From NCBI GenBank assembly GCA_964486865.1, contig CAZAOZ010000004.1, positions 1-64,000 on the forward strand: a stretch of DNA of 64,000 bases, in the 5' to 3' direction. This DNA is from Ga0077527 sp964486865 (GTDB lineage: Bacteria; Pseudomonadota; Gammaproteobacteria; Burkholderiales; SG8-41). Shown piece after piece: positions 1 to 9,128 of the stretch. Under the pieces are notes generated by a model. The model made no database searches. It saw only the letters and a list, made by a program, of their open reading frames with translations, and was not told the origin of the DNA. Positions within the stretch are counted from its first letter, which is position 1, and the number at the start of each line of letters is the position of its first letter. A program made the position numbers and the translations under genes.

Positions 1-54
1 CCCCCAAGGGGACTTGCTTCGCGGCGCCCCCCAAGGGGACTTGCTTCGCGGCGC
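1..54. repeat. Two tandem copies of a 27-bp GC-rich unit
   Basis: The window opens with two consecutive copies of a unit reading CCCCCAAGGGGACTTGC then TTCGCGGCGC. Each unit contains the short palindrome CCCCAAGGGG. The array lies just past the stop codon of the P-type ATPase, so it may be part of a longer repeat or a terminator-like structure extending outside the window. No coding function is visible. Confidence 0.7.
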
Positions 55-62
55 GCAGCAGG

Positions 63-2702
63 TCAGGCAGGGGTTGCGTAGAGCAACCCCAGGCGCACAC
101 ACCACTTCTCGATTTCCACCGCCACCATCACCACCGCGCCGCACACCACGCACAACATGAGTTCGAACGCCGACAGCGGCGCCGTGTTGAACACCGCGTT
201 GAGCGCCGGCAGATAAACCAGCGCAAGCTGCAGCGCGACCGTCAGCAATACCGTAATCAGCAGCGGCCGGTTGGACACCAGCCCGATGGCTGCCAGCGAT
301 TCACGATCCGAACGTATCACCAGCACATGCGCCAGCTGTGTAAATGTCAGCGCGGTGAACACCATGGTCTGCCAGTGCGTGATGCCGGCATCGATGCACC
401 AGGCCTGCAAACCGAGCACCAGCCCGCTCATCAGCCCTCCCATCCACAGCACGTGCTGCCACATGCCGCGGGCAAACATGGTCTCTGCGGGCGGGCGCGG
501 CCGGCGCCGCATGATGCCGGGCTCGGCGGGCTCCGCCGTCAGCGCCAGTCCGGGCAGACCGTCGGTCACCAGGTTCACCCAGAGTATGTGCAGCGGCAGC
601 AGCGGCAGCGGCATGCCGAGAAAAGGCGCCAGGAAGATCAGCAGCACTTCGGCGAGGTTCGTCGTCAGCACGTACTTGATGAAGCGCCGGATATTGTCGT
701 AAATGCGCCGCCCGCCGCGCACCGCGGCAACGATGGTCGCAAAATTGTCGTCCAGCAGCACCATGTCGGAGGCCTCGCGCGCGACATCGGTGCCGCTGCG
801 CCCCATGGCCACGCCGATGTCGGCGCGCTTCAGCGCCGGCGCGTCGTTGACGCCGTCGCCGGTCATCGCGACGAACTCGCCGTGCGACTGCAATGCCGCC
901 ACCACACGGATTTTCTGCGCCGGGTCAACCCGCGCATAGACCCGGGTGTGCAGCACGCGGGCGGCAAGCGCCGCATCGTCCAGCGCCGCGAGCTCGCGCC
1001 CGGTCATCACCGCATCGGCGTCACCGGCGATGCCCAGCCGCCGCGCAATCGCCCGCGCCGTCGCCGGATGATCCCCGGTGATCATCACCGGCGTGATGCC
1101 CGCGGCGCGGCAGGTCGCCACGGCAGCAGCAGCCTCGGCGCGCGGCGGATCAATCAGCCCCACCATGCCGACAAACACCAGATCGCGTTCCGCGGCATCC
1201 GCGTCATTGAGATCCGGAATCGCGGGCCAGTGCCGGTACGCGACAGCCAGCACGCGCAAGCCCTCTGCCGCCATCTGCTCGGCAACCCGCGCCAGTGCCG
1301 CATGGTCCATCGCGCCGCAACCATCCGCGGTCAACAACTGCGTGCAACACGACAACACGGCTTCGGGCGCCCCCTTGGTATAGGCCGTGACCGCATCGCC
1401 TGCGGCATGAAACGTGGTCATGCGCATGCGTGCCGAGTCGAACGGCAGCTCCGCGCGGCGCGGCTGTACGATCTCCAGCGCACGCTTGTCAAAGCCCGCG
1501 CGGCCCGCCGCCTCGTGCAGCGCCACTTCGGTCGGGTCGCCGACCACGCCACCGTCGCTGCCGGCAGCGTCATTGCACAGCGCGATCGCGGCAAACAGGC
1601 GTTCCGCCACAGGGCCTGTCGCCTGTTCCAGTGCCATCACCTGTCCGCCGATCAGACAGGACTCGGCGCGCATCCTGTTCTCGGTCAGCGTCCCGGTCTT
1701 GTCCGAGCAGATGTAGGTGATCGAGCCCAGCGTCTCGACGCTGGGCAGCCGGCGCATCAGCGCGTTGTGCTCGACCATGCGGTAGGCGCCCAGCGCCAGC
1801 GCGATGGTCACCACGGCCGGCAGCGCCTCGGGAATCGCCGCCACGGCCAGGCTGACGGCGGTCAGCAGCATCAGCAGCGGTGGCTCGCCGCGCAGCAACC
1901 CCGCGACCAGAATCACCGCGCACACCACCAGCACCGCGATGGCCAGCCGTCTGCCGAATACGGCCAGCCGCTTCTGCAACGGCGTCTTGATATCCTCTTC
2001 CGCGGCAAGCAATGCAGCGATGCGTCCGAGTTCGGTGGCCATGCCGGTGGCCACCACCACGCCGCTGCCGCGGCCATAGGTGACGATCGTGCCCTTGTAG
2101 GCCATGTTGTGGCAATCACCGAGTGCGGCGTCGGCGTCGGCAAGTGCGGCGGCGTCCTTGTCCACCGGCACCGACTCGCCGGTCAGTGCAGCCTCCTCGA
2201 CCCGCATGCGCACCGTTTCGATCAGCCGCAGATCGGCCGGCACCATGTTGCCGGCCTCAAGCAGTACGAGATCCCCCGGCACCAGTTCGTGCGCCGGGAT
2301 CACCGTGCGTTGCCCGTCGCGAATGACGCTGGCTGTCGGCGCGGCAATCAGCCGCAGCGCAGCCATGGCCTGCGCTGCGCGATATTCCTGCGTAAACCCG
2401 ATCGCCGCATTGAGTACCAGAATGGCGATGATGGTCAGCGTATCGGCAACGTCGCCGATGATGCCTGACAGAACCGCGGCGGCGAGCAGTACCAGAATCA
2501 TGAAATCCGTGAACTGGTCGAGCAGGATGCGCAGCGGACCACGCTGACGCCCCTCCTGCAGCTGGTTCGGGCCGATTTTCGCCATACGCAATGCGGCCTC
2601 GTCCGGCGCCAGACCGCGCACGGAATCGGTGGCCAGTGCAACGGATGCCGCCTCCGCCGTCATACCATGCCATTGCCGCGTTCGCGTGATGTCAGTCATC
2701 AA
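63..2702 (-). CDS. Cation-translocating P-type ATPase (P2-like)
   Basis: An 879-residue membrane ATPase predicted to pump cations across the inner membrane. The actuator motif TGES is at residues 174-177, the phosphorylated aspartate is D334 in DKTGTLTEN, and the hinge motif TGDGVNDAP lies near residue 615. Membrane helices flank these domains, with a six-helix C-terminal bundle after about residue 680. The M4 motif reads PEALP, close to the PEGLP of calcium-type pumps, so a P2 (Ca2+ or related) pump is the best guess; the transported ion is not proven. It is a complete, standalone gene with no obvious operon partner. Long open frames on the opposite strand are codon-bias shadows. Confidence 0.9.
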   Translation of the reverse strand: MMTDITRTRQWHGMTAEAASVALATDSVRGLAPDEAALRMAKIGPNQLQEGRQRGPLRILLDQFTDFMILVLLAAAVLSGIIGDVADTLTIIAILVLNAAIGFTQEYRAAQAMAALRLIAAPTASVIRDGQRTVIPAHELVPGDLVLLEAGNMVPADLRLIETVRMRVEEAALTGESVPVDKDAAALADADAALGDCHNMAYKGTIVTYGRGSGVVVATGMATELGRIAALLAAEEDIKTPLQKRLAVFGRRLAIAVLVVCAVILVAGLLRGEPPLLMLLTAVSLAVAAIPEALPAVVTIALALGAYRMVEHNALMRRLPSVETLGSITYICSDKTGTLTENRMRAESCLIGGQVMALEQATGPVAERLFAAIALCNDAAGSDGGVVGDPTEVALHEAAGRAGFDKRALEIVQPRRAELPFDSARMRMTTFHAAGDAVTAYTKGAPEAVLSCCTQLLTADGCGAMDHAALARVAEQMAAEGLRVLAVAYRHWPAIPDLNDADAAERDLVFVGMVGLIDPPRAEAAAAVATCRAAGITPVMITGDHPATARAIARRLGIAGDADAVMTGRELAALDDAALAARVLHTRVYARVDPAQKIRVVAALQSHGEFVAMTGDGVNDAPALKRADIGVAMGRSGTDVAREASDMVLLDDNFATIVAAVRGGRRIYDNIRRFIKYVLTTNLAEVLLIFLAPFLGMPLPLLPLHILWVNLVTDGLPGLALTAEPAEPGIMRRRPRPPAETMFARGMWQHVLWMGGLMSGLVLGLQAWCIDAGITHWQTMVFTALTFTQLAHVLVIRSDRESLAAIGLVSNRPLLITVLLTVALQLALVYLPALNAVFNTAPLSAFELMLCVVCGAVVMVAVEIEKWCVRLGLLYATPA

Positions 2703-2934
2703 GTGCTCTCAGCCACCAAAGAAAAACAGGAACACGGCATTAGTCTCATAAACTCACAACATCAGCACACTGATCCATGCGACCGTGCCGCACAGCCGGC
2801 CGGCAATCGCCAATCCGGTCTTCTCCGAAAATTGGATATTTGCGCTGCATTGACCCCGCCGCAACGCGCAGGCCACTCGTCTCTCGATACCACCGTCAGC
2901 GCGACTGTCGATGCCCCAGCGTGAATTTTCCAGT
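2703..2934. other. Intergenic region with no gene seen
   Basis: This 230-bp gap separates the slipin gene (ending at 2935) from the ATPase start at 2702. It is presumably the ATPase promoter region. No convincing RNA, terminator or small gene was found. Confidence 0.4.
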
Positions 2935-3708
2935 TCACGTCGGCGGCGCGGAGTGTTTTTTCAGCACATTGAGCAGCGGCCCCAACGTATCGACCGGCAC
3001 CGGGAACACGATGGTGGTGGTCTTGTCACCGGCAATGGCGCCCAGCGTCTGCAGATAGCGCAATTGCATTGCCTCCGGCTGCTGCGACAGCATCTGCGCG
3101 GCCTGCAGCAGTTTCTCCGAAGCCTGCAGTTCGCCTTCGGCGTGAATCACCTTGGCGCGCCGCGTGCGTTCGGCTTCAGCCTGTTGCGCAATCGCGCGCA
3201 CCATCGACACATCAATATCGACATGCTTGATCTCCACCGTTGCCACCTTGATGCCCCAGGCATCGGTCTGCGCATCCAGGCTCTGCTGGATATCGACGTT
3301 GAGCTTGTCACGTTCGGCCAGCATTTCGTCGAGCTCATGTTTGCCCAGCACCGCGCGCAGCGTGGTCTGCGCCAGTTGACTGGTCGCCTCGAAGAAATTT
3401 ACGACTTGGATAATCGCTTTCTCCGGGTCGATCACGCGGAAATACACCACCGCATTGACCTTGACCGAAACGTTGTCACGCGAAATCACATCCTGGCTGG
3501 GTACATCCATCACGACGGTGCGCAGATCAACGCGCACCATTTGTTGAATGCCCGGTATGACGACGATGAGTCCCGGCCCTTTCACTTTCCAGAAGCGCCC
3601 GAGCATGAAAACGACGCCACGTTCGTACTCGCGCAGGATGCGCAGCGCAGAAACCACGAGAATGAGCAACAGTACTGCAAGCCCGCCAAATCCGATGTCC
3701 CAGATCAT
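2935..3708 (-). CDS. Slipin/stomatin-like SPFH (band 7) protein
   Basis: A 257-residue membrane-anchored SPFH protein. One N-terminal helix (about residues 8-24) is followed by a band-7 domain starting at EYERGVVFMLGR and an Ala/Glu-rich helical stretch (QQAEAERTRRAKVIHAEGE) typical of slipins. Slipins form oligomeric scaffolds at the membrane, and they are commonly paired with NfeD proteases that can cut them. Here the start codon overlaps the stop of the upstream nfeD-type gene by 4 bp, so the two are translationally coupled. Length and domain order are normal. Confidence 0.9.
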   Translation of the reverse strand: MIWDIGFGGLAVLLLILVVSALRILREYERGVVFMLGRFWKVKGPGLIVVIPGIQQMVRVDLRTVVMDVPSQDVISRDNVSVKVNAVVYFRVIDPEKAIIQVVNFFEATSQLAQTTLRAVLGKHELDEMLAERDKLNVDIQQSLDAQTDAWGIKVATVEIKHVDIDVSMVRAIAQQAEAERTRRAKVIHAEGELQASEKLLQAAQMLSQQPEAMQLRYLQTLGAIAGDKTTTIVFPVPVDTLGPLLNVLKKHSAPPT

Positions 3709-5114
3709 GTGCCTGCTCCTTTTTGGTTATCAGGCTCGACGGCCAGCGTCAGCCCCGTTCGTGAAGTCACACGCAGCGATTGGCCGCGCTGCAGCGGCGC
3801 ACTGGTCATCGCACGCCACCGCTCGCCTGCCACCCGCACCCAGCCTTCCTTCTCAAAATCCTCGAGCGCCACACCATGCGCGCCGATCAGTTCTTCGCTG
3901 CCGCTCACCACCGGCCGCCGGCGTGCCCGCAACGCCAGCGCCACGGTCGCAAACACAATGCCGGAAGTAACCGCACTCAAGGTGATGATGAACGGCACCG
4001 AGAGCTGAAATGCGCCGGGCGTCTCGCCGTCAAATAAAATCACCACGCCGAAAGTCAGTGCAACGGCGCCGCCTATGCCGAGGATGCCGAAACTCGGCAC
4101 GAAGGCCTCCGCAATAACGAAACCCACGCCGAGCAGTATCAGTCCGAGGCCGGCGTAATTGATCGGCAGCAACTGAAAGGCAAAGGCCGCGAGCACCAGA
4201 CAAATTGCACCGACCACGCCCGGGCCGATAAATCCCGGATTGGAAAACTCGTATATCAAACCGTAAATGCCGATCATCATCAGGATCAGCGCCATGCCGG
4301 GATTGGCAATCACGGCCAGCAATTCACTGCGCCAGTCGGGATCCAGCGCTTCGGTTTCGGCATTGGCCGTCGCCAGTGCGCGCCCGACACCCTGGATGGT
4401 GATCTTGCGACCATCGATCTGCTTCAGCAATGCCGGCACGTCCTCGGCCACGACATCAATCACTTTCTGCTGCAACGCCTCAGACGCCGACAAGCTCACC
4501 GCGCGGCGCACCGCCTGCTCCGCCCACTCGCCATTGCGGCCCCGCAGTTGCGCCAGCCCGCGGATGTAGGCTGCGGCGTCGTTCACCTGCTTGGCCGTCA
4601 TCGCATCGGGCAAGGCAGCCTGCTCCTTGCCGGCGTCTTTCGACTGGCCGCCCTTTTTCCCGGCATCCTCGTCTGCCGCGGGCATCGGTTTGCTGTCGGG
4701 CCGCCCGCCGATGCCTATCGCCACGGGGGTCGCCGCACCGAGATTGGTGCCCGGCGCCATCGCCGCAATGTGACTCGCATAAAGGATGTAGGTGCCGGCG
4801 CTTGCCGCACGCGCACCGCCCGGCGCCACGAAGGCAGCCACCGGCACCGGGGATGAAAGAATTTCCTTGATGATGCTGCGCATCGCCGCATCGAGCCCGC
4901 CCGGCGTGTCCATCTTCAGCACCACCAGTTCGGCATTGCGCTCCGCCGCCGCGCGGATGCCGCGCACCGCATAGTCGGCCGTGGCGGGACTCACCGCGCC
5001 CTCCAGCGACAACACGATGACCTTGCGTGTTGCCGCGGCGTCTTGCGCAGCTACGTTTGCCGCGCCAAGCAGCGCGGCAAGCAGCAGCATCGCCCATGTC
5101 CATCTCCGTTGCAT
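3705..5114 (-). CDS. NfeD-family membrane serine protease (ClpP class)
   Basis: A protein of about 469 residues with a signal peptide (MQRRWTWAMLLLAALLGAA), a ClpP-like protease domain, a bundle of membrane helices (about residues 250-390) and a C-terminal OB-fold NfeD domain. The likely nucleophile is the Ser in ARAASAGTY, and the likely general base is the Lys in TAKQVNDAA, matching the Ser-Lys dyad described for the archaeal homologue PH1510. The open frame could begin 63 bp further upstream, but the ATG at 5114 directly precedes the signal peptide and is preferred. It forms a two-gene operon with the slipin gene. Confidence 0.88.
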   Translation of the reverse strand: MQRRWTWAMLLLAALLGAANVAAQDAAATRKVIVLSLEGAVSPATADYAVRGIRAAAERNAELVVLKMDTPGGLDAAMRSIIKEILSSPVPVAAFVAPGGARAASAGTYILYASHIAAMAPGTNLGAATPVAIGIGGRPDSKPMPAADEDAGKKGGQSKDAGKEQAALPDAMTAKQVNDAAAYIRGLAQLRGRNGEWAEQAVRRAVSLSASEALQQKVIDVVAEDVPALLKQIDGRKITIQGVGRALATANAETEALDPDWRSELLAVIANPGMALILMMIGIYGLIYEFSNPGFIGPGVVGAICLVLAAFAFQLLPINYAGLGLILLGVGFVIAEAFVPSFGILGIGGAVALTFGVVILFDGETPGAFQLSVPFIITLSAVTSGIVFATVALALRARRRPVVSGSEELIGAHGVALEDFEKEGWVRVAGERWRAMTSAPLQRGQSLRVTSRTGLTLAVEPDNQKGAGT

Positions 5115-5175
5115 GCTAATAAGACCGCATGCAGCGGATGACGTTCGTGGCCGACCGTGCGTTGCACGATGCGTC

Positions 5176-5204
5176 ATAACTAATTGTTTTTATTGATTAT
5201 TTTA
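5176..5204 (+). repeat. AT-rich dispersed motif, copy 1
   Basis: This tract follows the family pattern TAAC, two free bases, RTTG, then TTTTWATTRAT and a T-rich tail. It lies between the nfeD-type gene and lutC, and its T-rich end supplies the TAA stop of lutC on the minus strand. It is strikingly AT-rich for this GC-rich region. Other copies are at 22944, 28526, 32549, 47519, 48414, 56197 and 58127. Confidence 0.6.
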
Positions 5205-5846
5205 TGAGAGCAGCAAATGCACACGATAAGGCCCGTGCGCCCCCAGCGTGACGGTCTGCTCAATGTCCGCGGTGCGCGACGGGCCGGAAATGAAGTTCAC
5301 CGCGCGCGGCATTGCGCCGTGTTCCGCGCGCAGCAACGCCCATGCGTCTTCCATGCCGGTGACGATGCGGCTGCGCGGCACTACAGCGATATGCGTTTCG
5401 GGCAACAGGCTCGTCACGGCGTGGGTGTTGTTGCCGGACAGCAGCATTAATGTGCCGGTTTCGGCAATCGCGCAAAATGCGCCGGTGATACCGGTCAGAT
5501 CGTCGCCGCGCGCCGCGCGCGATTCAACCCGCAGTCCCTGCGCGGCCCAGTCCAGCGCAGCCAGTTCCGGCCAGCACACGGCAACGGGCGCGAGATTCTG
5601 CCCGCGCAGATAACGCGCCACCGCAGCCGGAATATCCGCAGCGGCAGGCACATCATCGATGGTCGTCATCAGGCCCAGCGCACGGTCGCGGAAACGCGCG
5701 ACGATGTCGGCATCCACCGTGGGCCGCGGCCCCGGCGCATGCGCCGCGATGTATTGCGCAACCGTCTCCTGCTCTGCGGCACGCACCGTCACCGCCTTGC
5801 CCTGGCGGGTGCGGATGCGGGCGAGAATATTGGCGCGCGCGGACAT
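5202..5846 (-). CDS. lutC: LutC/YkgG-family lactate utilisation protein
   Basis: A 214-residue DUF162 protein. The C-terminal signature SGPSRTADIEQ is the hallmark of LutC/YkgG. LutABC proteins together oxidise L-lactate to pyruvate in organisms where they have been studied; LutC is a non-Fe-S component. It lies 9 bp after an mmsA-type dehydrogenase and is co-directional with lutB at 7514, so lutB-mmsA-lutC look like one transcript. The matching lutA is about 14 kb away, at 22615-23349. Confidence 0.88.
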   Translation of the reverse strand: MSARANILARIRTRQGKAVTVRAAEQETVAQYIAAHAPGPRPTVDADIVARFRDRALGLMTTIDDVPAAADIPAAVARYLRGQNLAPVAVCWPELAALDWAAQGLRVESRAARGDDLTGITGAFCAIAETGTLMLLSGNNTHAVTSLLPETHIAVVPRSRIVTGMEDAWALLRAEHGAMPRAVNFISGPSRTADIEQTVTLGAHGPYRVHLLLS

Positions 5847-5855
5847 GTTTGCCGT

Positions 5856-7376
5856 TCAACCCAGCGTCGGCATGTTGAAGCCGGCAGGCATCGCCTTGTC
5901 ATCGGGCCAGCGCGTGGTCACCACCTTGCCGCGGGTGTAAAAACGCACGCCCTCCGGCCCATGCACATGCTGGTCGCCGAACAACGAATTGCGCCAGCCG
6001 CCGAACGAGTAATAGGCAATCGGCACCGGGATCGGCACGTTGATGCCGACCATGCCGACCTCGATTTCGCGCTCGAAACGCCGCGCCGCACCGCCGCTGC
6101 GGGTAAACACCGCGGTGCCGTTGGCATACGGATTGGCGTTGATCATGGCAATCGCCTCATCCAGCGATTTCACCCGTAGCACGATCAGCACCGGGCCGAA
6201 AATCTCTTCCTTGTAGATGGTCATGTCGGTGCGCACGTGGTCAAACAACGTGGCACCGATGAAAAAGCCGTCTTCATGGCCAGTCACCTTATGGCCGCGG
6301 CCATCAAGCACGAGCTTGGCGCCCTGCGCCACGCCCTGATCGACATAGCCGGACACCTTGTCACGGTGCGCGCGCGAAATCAGCGGCCCCATGTCCATCG
6401 CTTTTTCATGACCGGCGCCGATTTTCAGTTTGCCGGCGGCGGATTTCAGCTTGTCCACCAGCTGATCCGCGATGCCTTCGACTGCAACCACCGCCGAAAT
6501 CGCCATGCAGCGCTCGCCAGCAGAGCCGTAAGCCGCACCGATCAGCGCGTCCGCCGCAAAATCAAGATCGGCGTCGACCAGCACCACGGCATGGTTCTTC
6601 GCGCCGCCCAGCGCCTGTACGCGCTTGCCTTCTTTCGCGCAGGTTTCGTAGATGTATTTCGCGATCGGCGTCGAGCCGACAAACGACACCGCCTTGACAT
6701 CCGGGTGATGCAGCAGCGCATCCACCGCGGCCTTGTCGCCATGCACGACATTGAGCACGCCGTCGGGCAGACCGGCTTCCTTGAACAACTCTGCCATGCG
6801 CATGGACGCCGAAGGCACTTTCTCCGAGGGCTTCAGCACGAAAGTGTTGCCGCAGGCGATAGCCACCGGGAACATCCACAGCGGCACCATCACCGGAAAA
6901 TTGAAGGGCGTGATGCCGGCGCAGACCCCCAGCGGTTGCCGCAGCGAATGGGTATCGACGCCGGTGCCGACGTCTTCGCTGTGCTCGCCTTTCAACAGAT
7001 GCGGAATGCCCATCGCGAACTCGATGACCTCGATGCCGCGCTGTACCGAGCCGGCGGCATCGGGCAGCGTCTTGCCGTGTTCATCGGTGACCAGCCGCGC
7101 CAGTTCGTCGCGATGCACATCGAGCAGTTCGCGAAAACGCATCAGGATGCGCGCGCGGCGCAGCGGCGGCGTATCGCGCCAGCCGGGAAACGCGCGTTGC
7201 GCCGCAGCCACCGCACGGTCAATGTCGCCGGCATCGCACAGCGGCACCTGGCGCGTGACCTTGCCGGTCGCCGGATTGGTGACGCCCGCGGTACGGGTTG
7301 ATTGCGCGGGCTGCGTCTTGCCGGCGATCCACAATGGCACGGTGGCCAATGTATTGATGTCTGCGGGTTTGTTCAT
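5856..7376 (-). CDS. mmsA: Methylmalonate-semialdehyde dehydrogenase (CoA-acylating) type
   Basis: An aldehyde dehydrogenase of about 506 residues. The catalytic Cys is about C290 in GERCMAIS, and the catalytic Asn is in TPFNFPVMVP near residue 159. The sequence matches the MmsA family, which converts (methyl)malonate semialdehyde to propionyl- or acetyl-CoA in valine, beta-alanine and inositol catabolism. The AGGAG ribosome site is spaced about 6 bases before the ATG at 7376; an adjacent ATG at 7379 is also possible. An upstream in-frame extension reads through a hairpin repeat and is not believed. Position between lutB and lutC suggests linkage to an acid or semialdehyde pathway. Confidence 0.88.
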   Translation of the reverse strand: MNKPADINTLATVPLWIAGKTQPAQSTRTAGVTNPATGKVTRQVPLCDAGDIDRAVAAAQRAFPGWRDTPPLRRARILMRFRELLDVHRDELARLVTDEHGKTLPDAAGSVQRGIEVIEFAMGIPHLLKGEHSEDVGTGVDTHSLRQPLGVCAGITPFNFPVMVPLWMFPVAIACGNTFVLKPSEKVPSASMRMAELFKEAGLPDGVLNVVHGDKAAVDALLHHPDVKAVSFVGSTPIAKYIYETCAKEGKRVQALGGAKNHAVVLVDADLDFAADALIGAAYGSAGERCMAISAVVAVEGIADQLVDKLKSAAGKLKIGAGHEKAMDMGPLISRAHRDKVSGYVDQGVAQGAKLVLDGRGHKVTGHEDGFFIGATLFDHVRTDMTIYKEEIFGPVLIVLRVKSLDEAIAMINANPYANGTAVFTRSGGAARRFEREIEVGMVGINVPIPVPIAYYSFGGWRNSLFGDQHVHGPEGVRFYTRGKVVTTRWPDDKAMPAGFNMPTLG

Positions 7377-7408
7377 CATGGTCTCCTGATCTCGCCTGCC
7401 TGTTTTGG

Positions 7409-7508
7409 GTAAAAGGTAAGCGGTGAGCGGTAAGCAGCAAGCGGTTTCCAATGCCGGGGGTTTCCCGCTTACTGCTTACTGCTTACTGCTTACCGCTCAC
7501 CGCTTACC
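7409..7508. repeat. Intergenic hairpin of short degenerate repeats, copy A
   Basis: The left arm is built from GGTAAGCG/GGTGAGCG units and the right arm is its reverse complement (CCGCTTACC/CTGCTTACT units). At least 23 bases of the arms pair perfectly, around a loop of about 20 bp. It lies between the lutB stop and the mmsA start. Hairpins of the same design but different unit sequence occur at 25803, 29513, 34966, 36900, 60162 and 60743. Confidence 0.7.
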
Positions 7509-7513
7509 ACTCA

Positions 7514-8917
7514 TCATTTCTTCCGCTGCCTGTACAACTCCCGGAATGTCTCCCCTTCCGGCGCCGGAAAATCGCGCTGATCGGTCCAGCCGCCGCCGAA
7601 CGGCAGGCTGCGGATCATTCCCTGATCATTCGCCATCGCTTTCAGCGCACGCGCCTGGATGCGTGTCGCCATCGCGTACAGCACCGGCCGCTGCGCGAGC
7701 CAGCCCCATAGTTTAAGCACCGCGACCTCATACCAGGGCTTCAGGCCCTGCTCGAACTGGCGTTCGCGCAGCTTGCGCAGCAGATCCGGCAGCGGAATTT
7801 TAACCGGACAAGCCACACCGCACTGATTGCACAGCGTTGCCGCGTTGGGCAGGTCGCGCGCGTTTTCCAGGCCGACGTAGGTCGGCGTCAGGATCGAACC
7901 CATCGGCCCCGGATATACCCAGCCGTAGGCATGGCCGCCGACGCTCTGGTACACCGGACAATGGTTCATGCACGCGCCGCAGCGGATGCAGCGCAGCATC
8001 TCCTGCATGTCGCCACCGATCAGTTTGGTGCGCCCGGCATCGACCAGGATCACGTGAAAATGTTCCGGCCCGTCAAGATCGCCCGGCCGGCGCGGGCCGG
8101 TAGTCACGGAAATGTAATTGGTAATGTTCTGCCCGGTGCCGTGGCGCGGCAGCAGGCGCAACAGCGTGGTCACATCTTCCAGCGTCGGCACCACCTTCTC
8201 GATGCCGGTGATCGCCACATGCACTTTGGGCAACGTGGTCACCATGCGGCCGTTGCCCTCGTTGGTGACGATCAGCGTCGAGCCGGTCTCGGCGATGATG
8301 AAATTGGCGCCGGAGACGCCCATGTCCGCCGACAGGAAATGCGGCCGCAGTTTTTCGCGCGCCTCGCGGCACAGCGCCGGGATGTCGGTCAGACGCGGCG
8401 CGTTGTGCTTTTCGGCGAACAGGTCGGAGACTTCTTCGCGCGTCTTGTGCACCACCGGCGCCACGATGTGCGACGGCGGCTCGTTGGCCAGTTGCAGGAT
8501 GTACTCGCCGAGATCGGTTTCGATCACCTCGAGCCCGGCGCCGATCAGGGCATCGTTCAATGCGCATTCCTCGGTCACCATCGATTTGGATTTGATGACC
8601 TTGCGCACGCCATGCTGCGCGGCGATTTCATTGACAATGCGATTGACATCAGCGTGGGTCTCCGCCCAGTGCACCACCGTGCCGCGCGCGGTCGCGTTGC
8701 GCTCGAAGGTCTCCAGGTACACGTCGAGGTTGGCCAGCGCGCGGTCGCGGATCGCCGCCGCGGCATCGCGGATGTCCTGGAAATTATCGAGTTCGGCGAC
8801 CCGGTCGGCCCGCCCTTTGACAAAATTGCCCTGCAGCTTTTTCAAGGCACCCTGCAGCCTGACGTCGGCCAGCTTGGCGCCGGCACGGGCCTTGAAGTGC
8901 ATGGAGGTGATTTGCAT
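7514..8917 (-). CDS. lutB: LutB-type iron-sulfur protein of lactate oxidation
   Basis: A protein of about 467 residues with an N-terminal LUD (DUF162) domain and a C-terminal ferredoxin-like region. Two cysteine clusters, CIRCGACMNHCP (about residues 310-320) and CNQCGVACP, are expected to bind two 4Fe-4S clusters. This is the standard LutB/YkgF architecture and length. The ATG at 8917 begins MQITSMHFKARAG; a longer frame begins at 8953 but has no clear ribosome site. It heads a minus-strand group with mmsA and lutC. Confidence 0.88.
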   Translation of the reverse strand: MQITSMHFKARAGAKLADVRLQGALKKLQGNFVKGRADRVAELDNFQDIRDAAAAIRDRALANLDVYLETFERNATARGTVVHWAETHADVNRIVNEIAAQHGVRKVIKSKSMVTEECALNDALIGAGLEVIETDLGEYILQLANEPPSHIVAPVVHKTREEVSDLFAEKHNAPRLTDIPALCREAREKLRPHFLSADMGVSGANFIIAETGSTLIVTNEGNGRMVTTLPKVHVAITGIEKVVPTLEDVTTLLRLLPRHGTGQNITNYISVTTGPRRPGDLDGPEHFHVILVDAGRTKLIGGDMQEMLRCIRCGACMNHCPVYQSVGGHAYGWVYPGPMGSILTPTYVGLENARDLPNAATLCNQCGVACPVKIPLPDLLRKLRERQFEQGLKPWYEVAVLKLWGWLAQRPVLYAMATRIQARALKAMANDQGMIRSLPFGGGWTDQRDFPAPEGETFRELYRQRKK

Positions 8918-8983
8918 GGCGCTTAGTATATAGCGGGAGTTCCGGGCAGCCATCTGGCACGCAATTTGAGAGGTTACCGGACA

Positions 8984-9128
8984 TGAAAATCATACTGCTC
9001 GATGAAACCCCGGAGCGTTCGCTGTTTTTGCGCCTGACGCTGGAGTAGCTGGGGCACGCCATCGTCGCCGAAATCGCCGATTCCGGACAGCTCTACGGCG
9101 CGGTACGCCGCTATGCGATCATAAGCGC
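8984..9128 (+). pseudogene. Stub of a NasT-like (ANTAR) response regulator
   Basis: Translation from the ATG near 8984 gives MKIILLDETPERSLFLRLTL, then Glu, an in-frame TAG stop, and further recognisable residues (LGHAIVAEIADSGQLYGAVR). This matches the first 45 or so residues of a NasT-type receiver domain, but the rest of the receiver and the ANTAR RNA-binding domain are missing. It ends where ybiB begins. NasT controls nitrate-assimilation genes and ybiB is often near such genes, so this looks like the remains of a nitrate locus. Confidence 0.6.

Noticed and set aside
327..2468. Long plus-strand open frame of 713 codons opposite the P-type ATPase
   Set aside because: Its translation is rich in His, Arg, Gln and Gly with no domain, as expected from the reverse of a GC-rich gene; the minus-strand ATPase has all its motifs.
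2703..2934. Small gene between the ATPase and slipin
   Set aside because: Short frames there lack ribosome sites and any known motif.
5176..5204. AT-rich motif taken as an IHF binding site
   Set aside because: The IHF core WATCAA followed after four bases by TTR is not met in the aligned copies.
7409..7508. Repeat units taken as a CRISPR array
   Set aside because: Units are only 7-8 bp, directly adjoining without spacers, and arranged as inverted arms; no cas gene is present.
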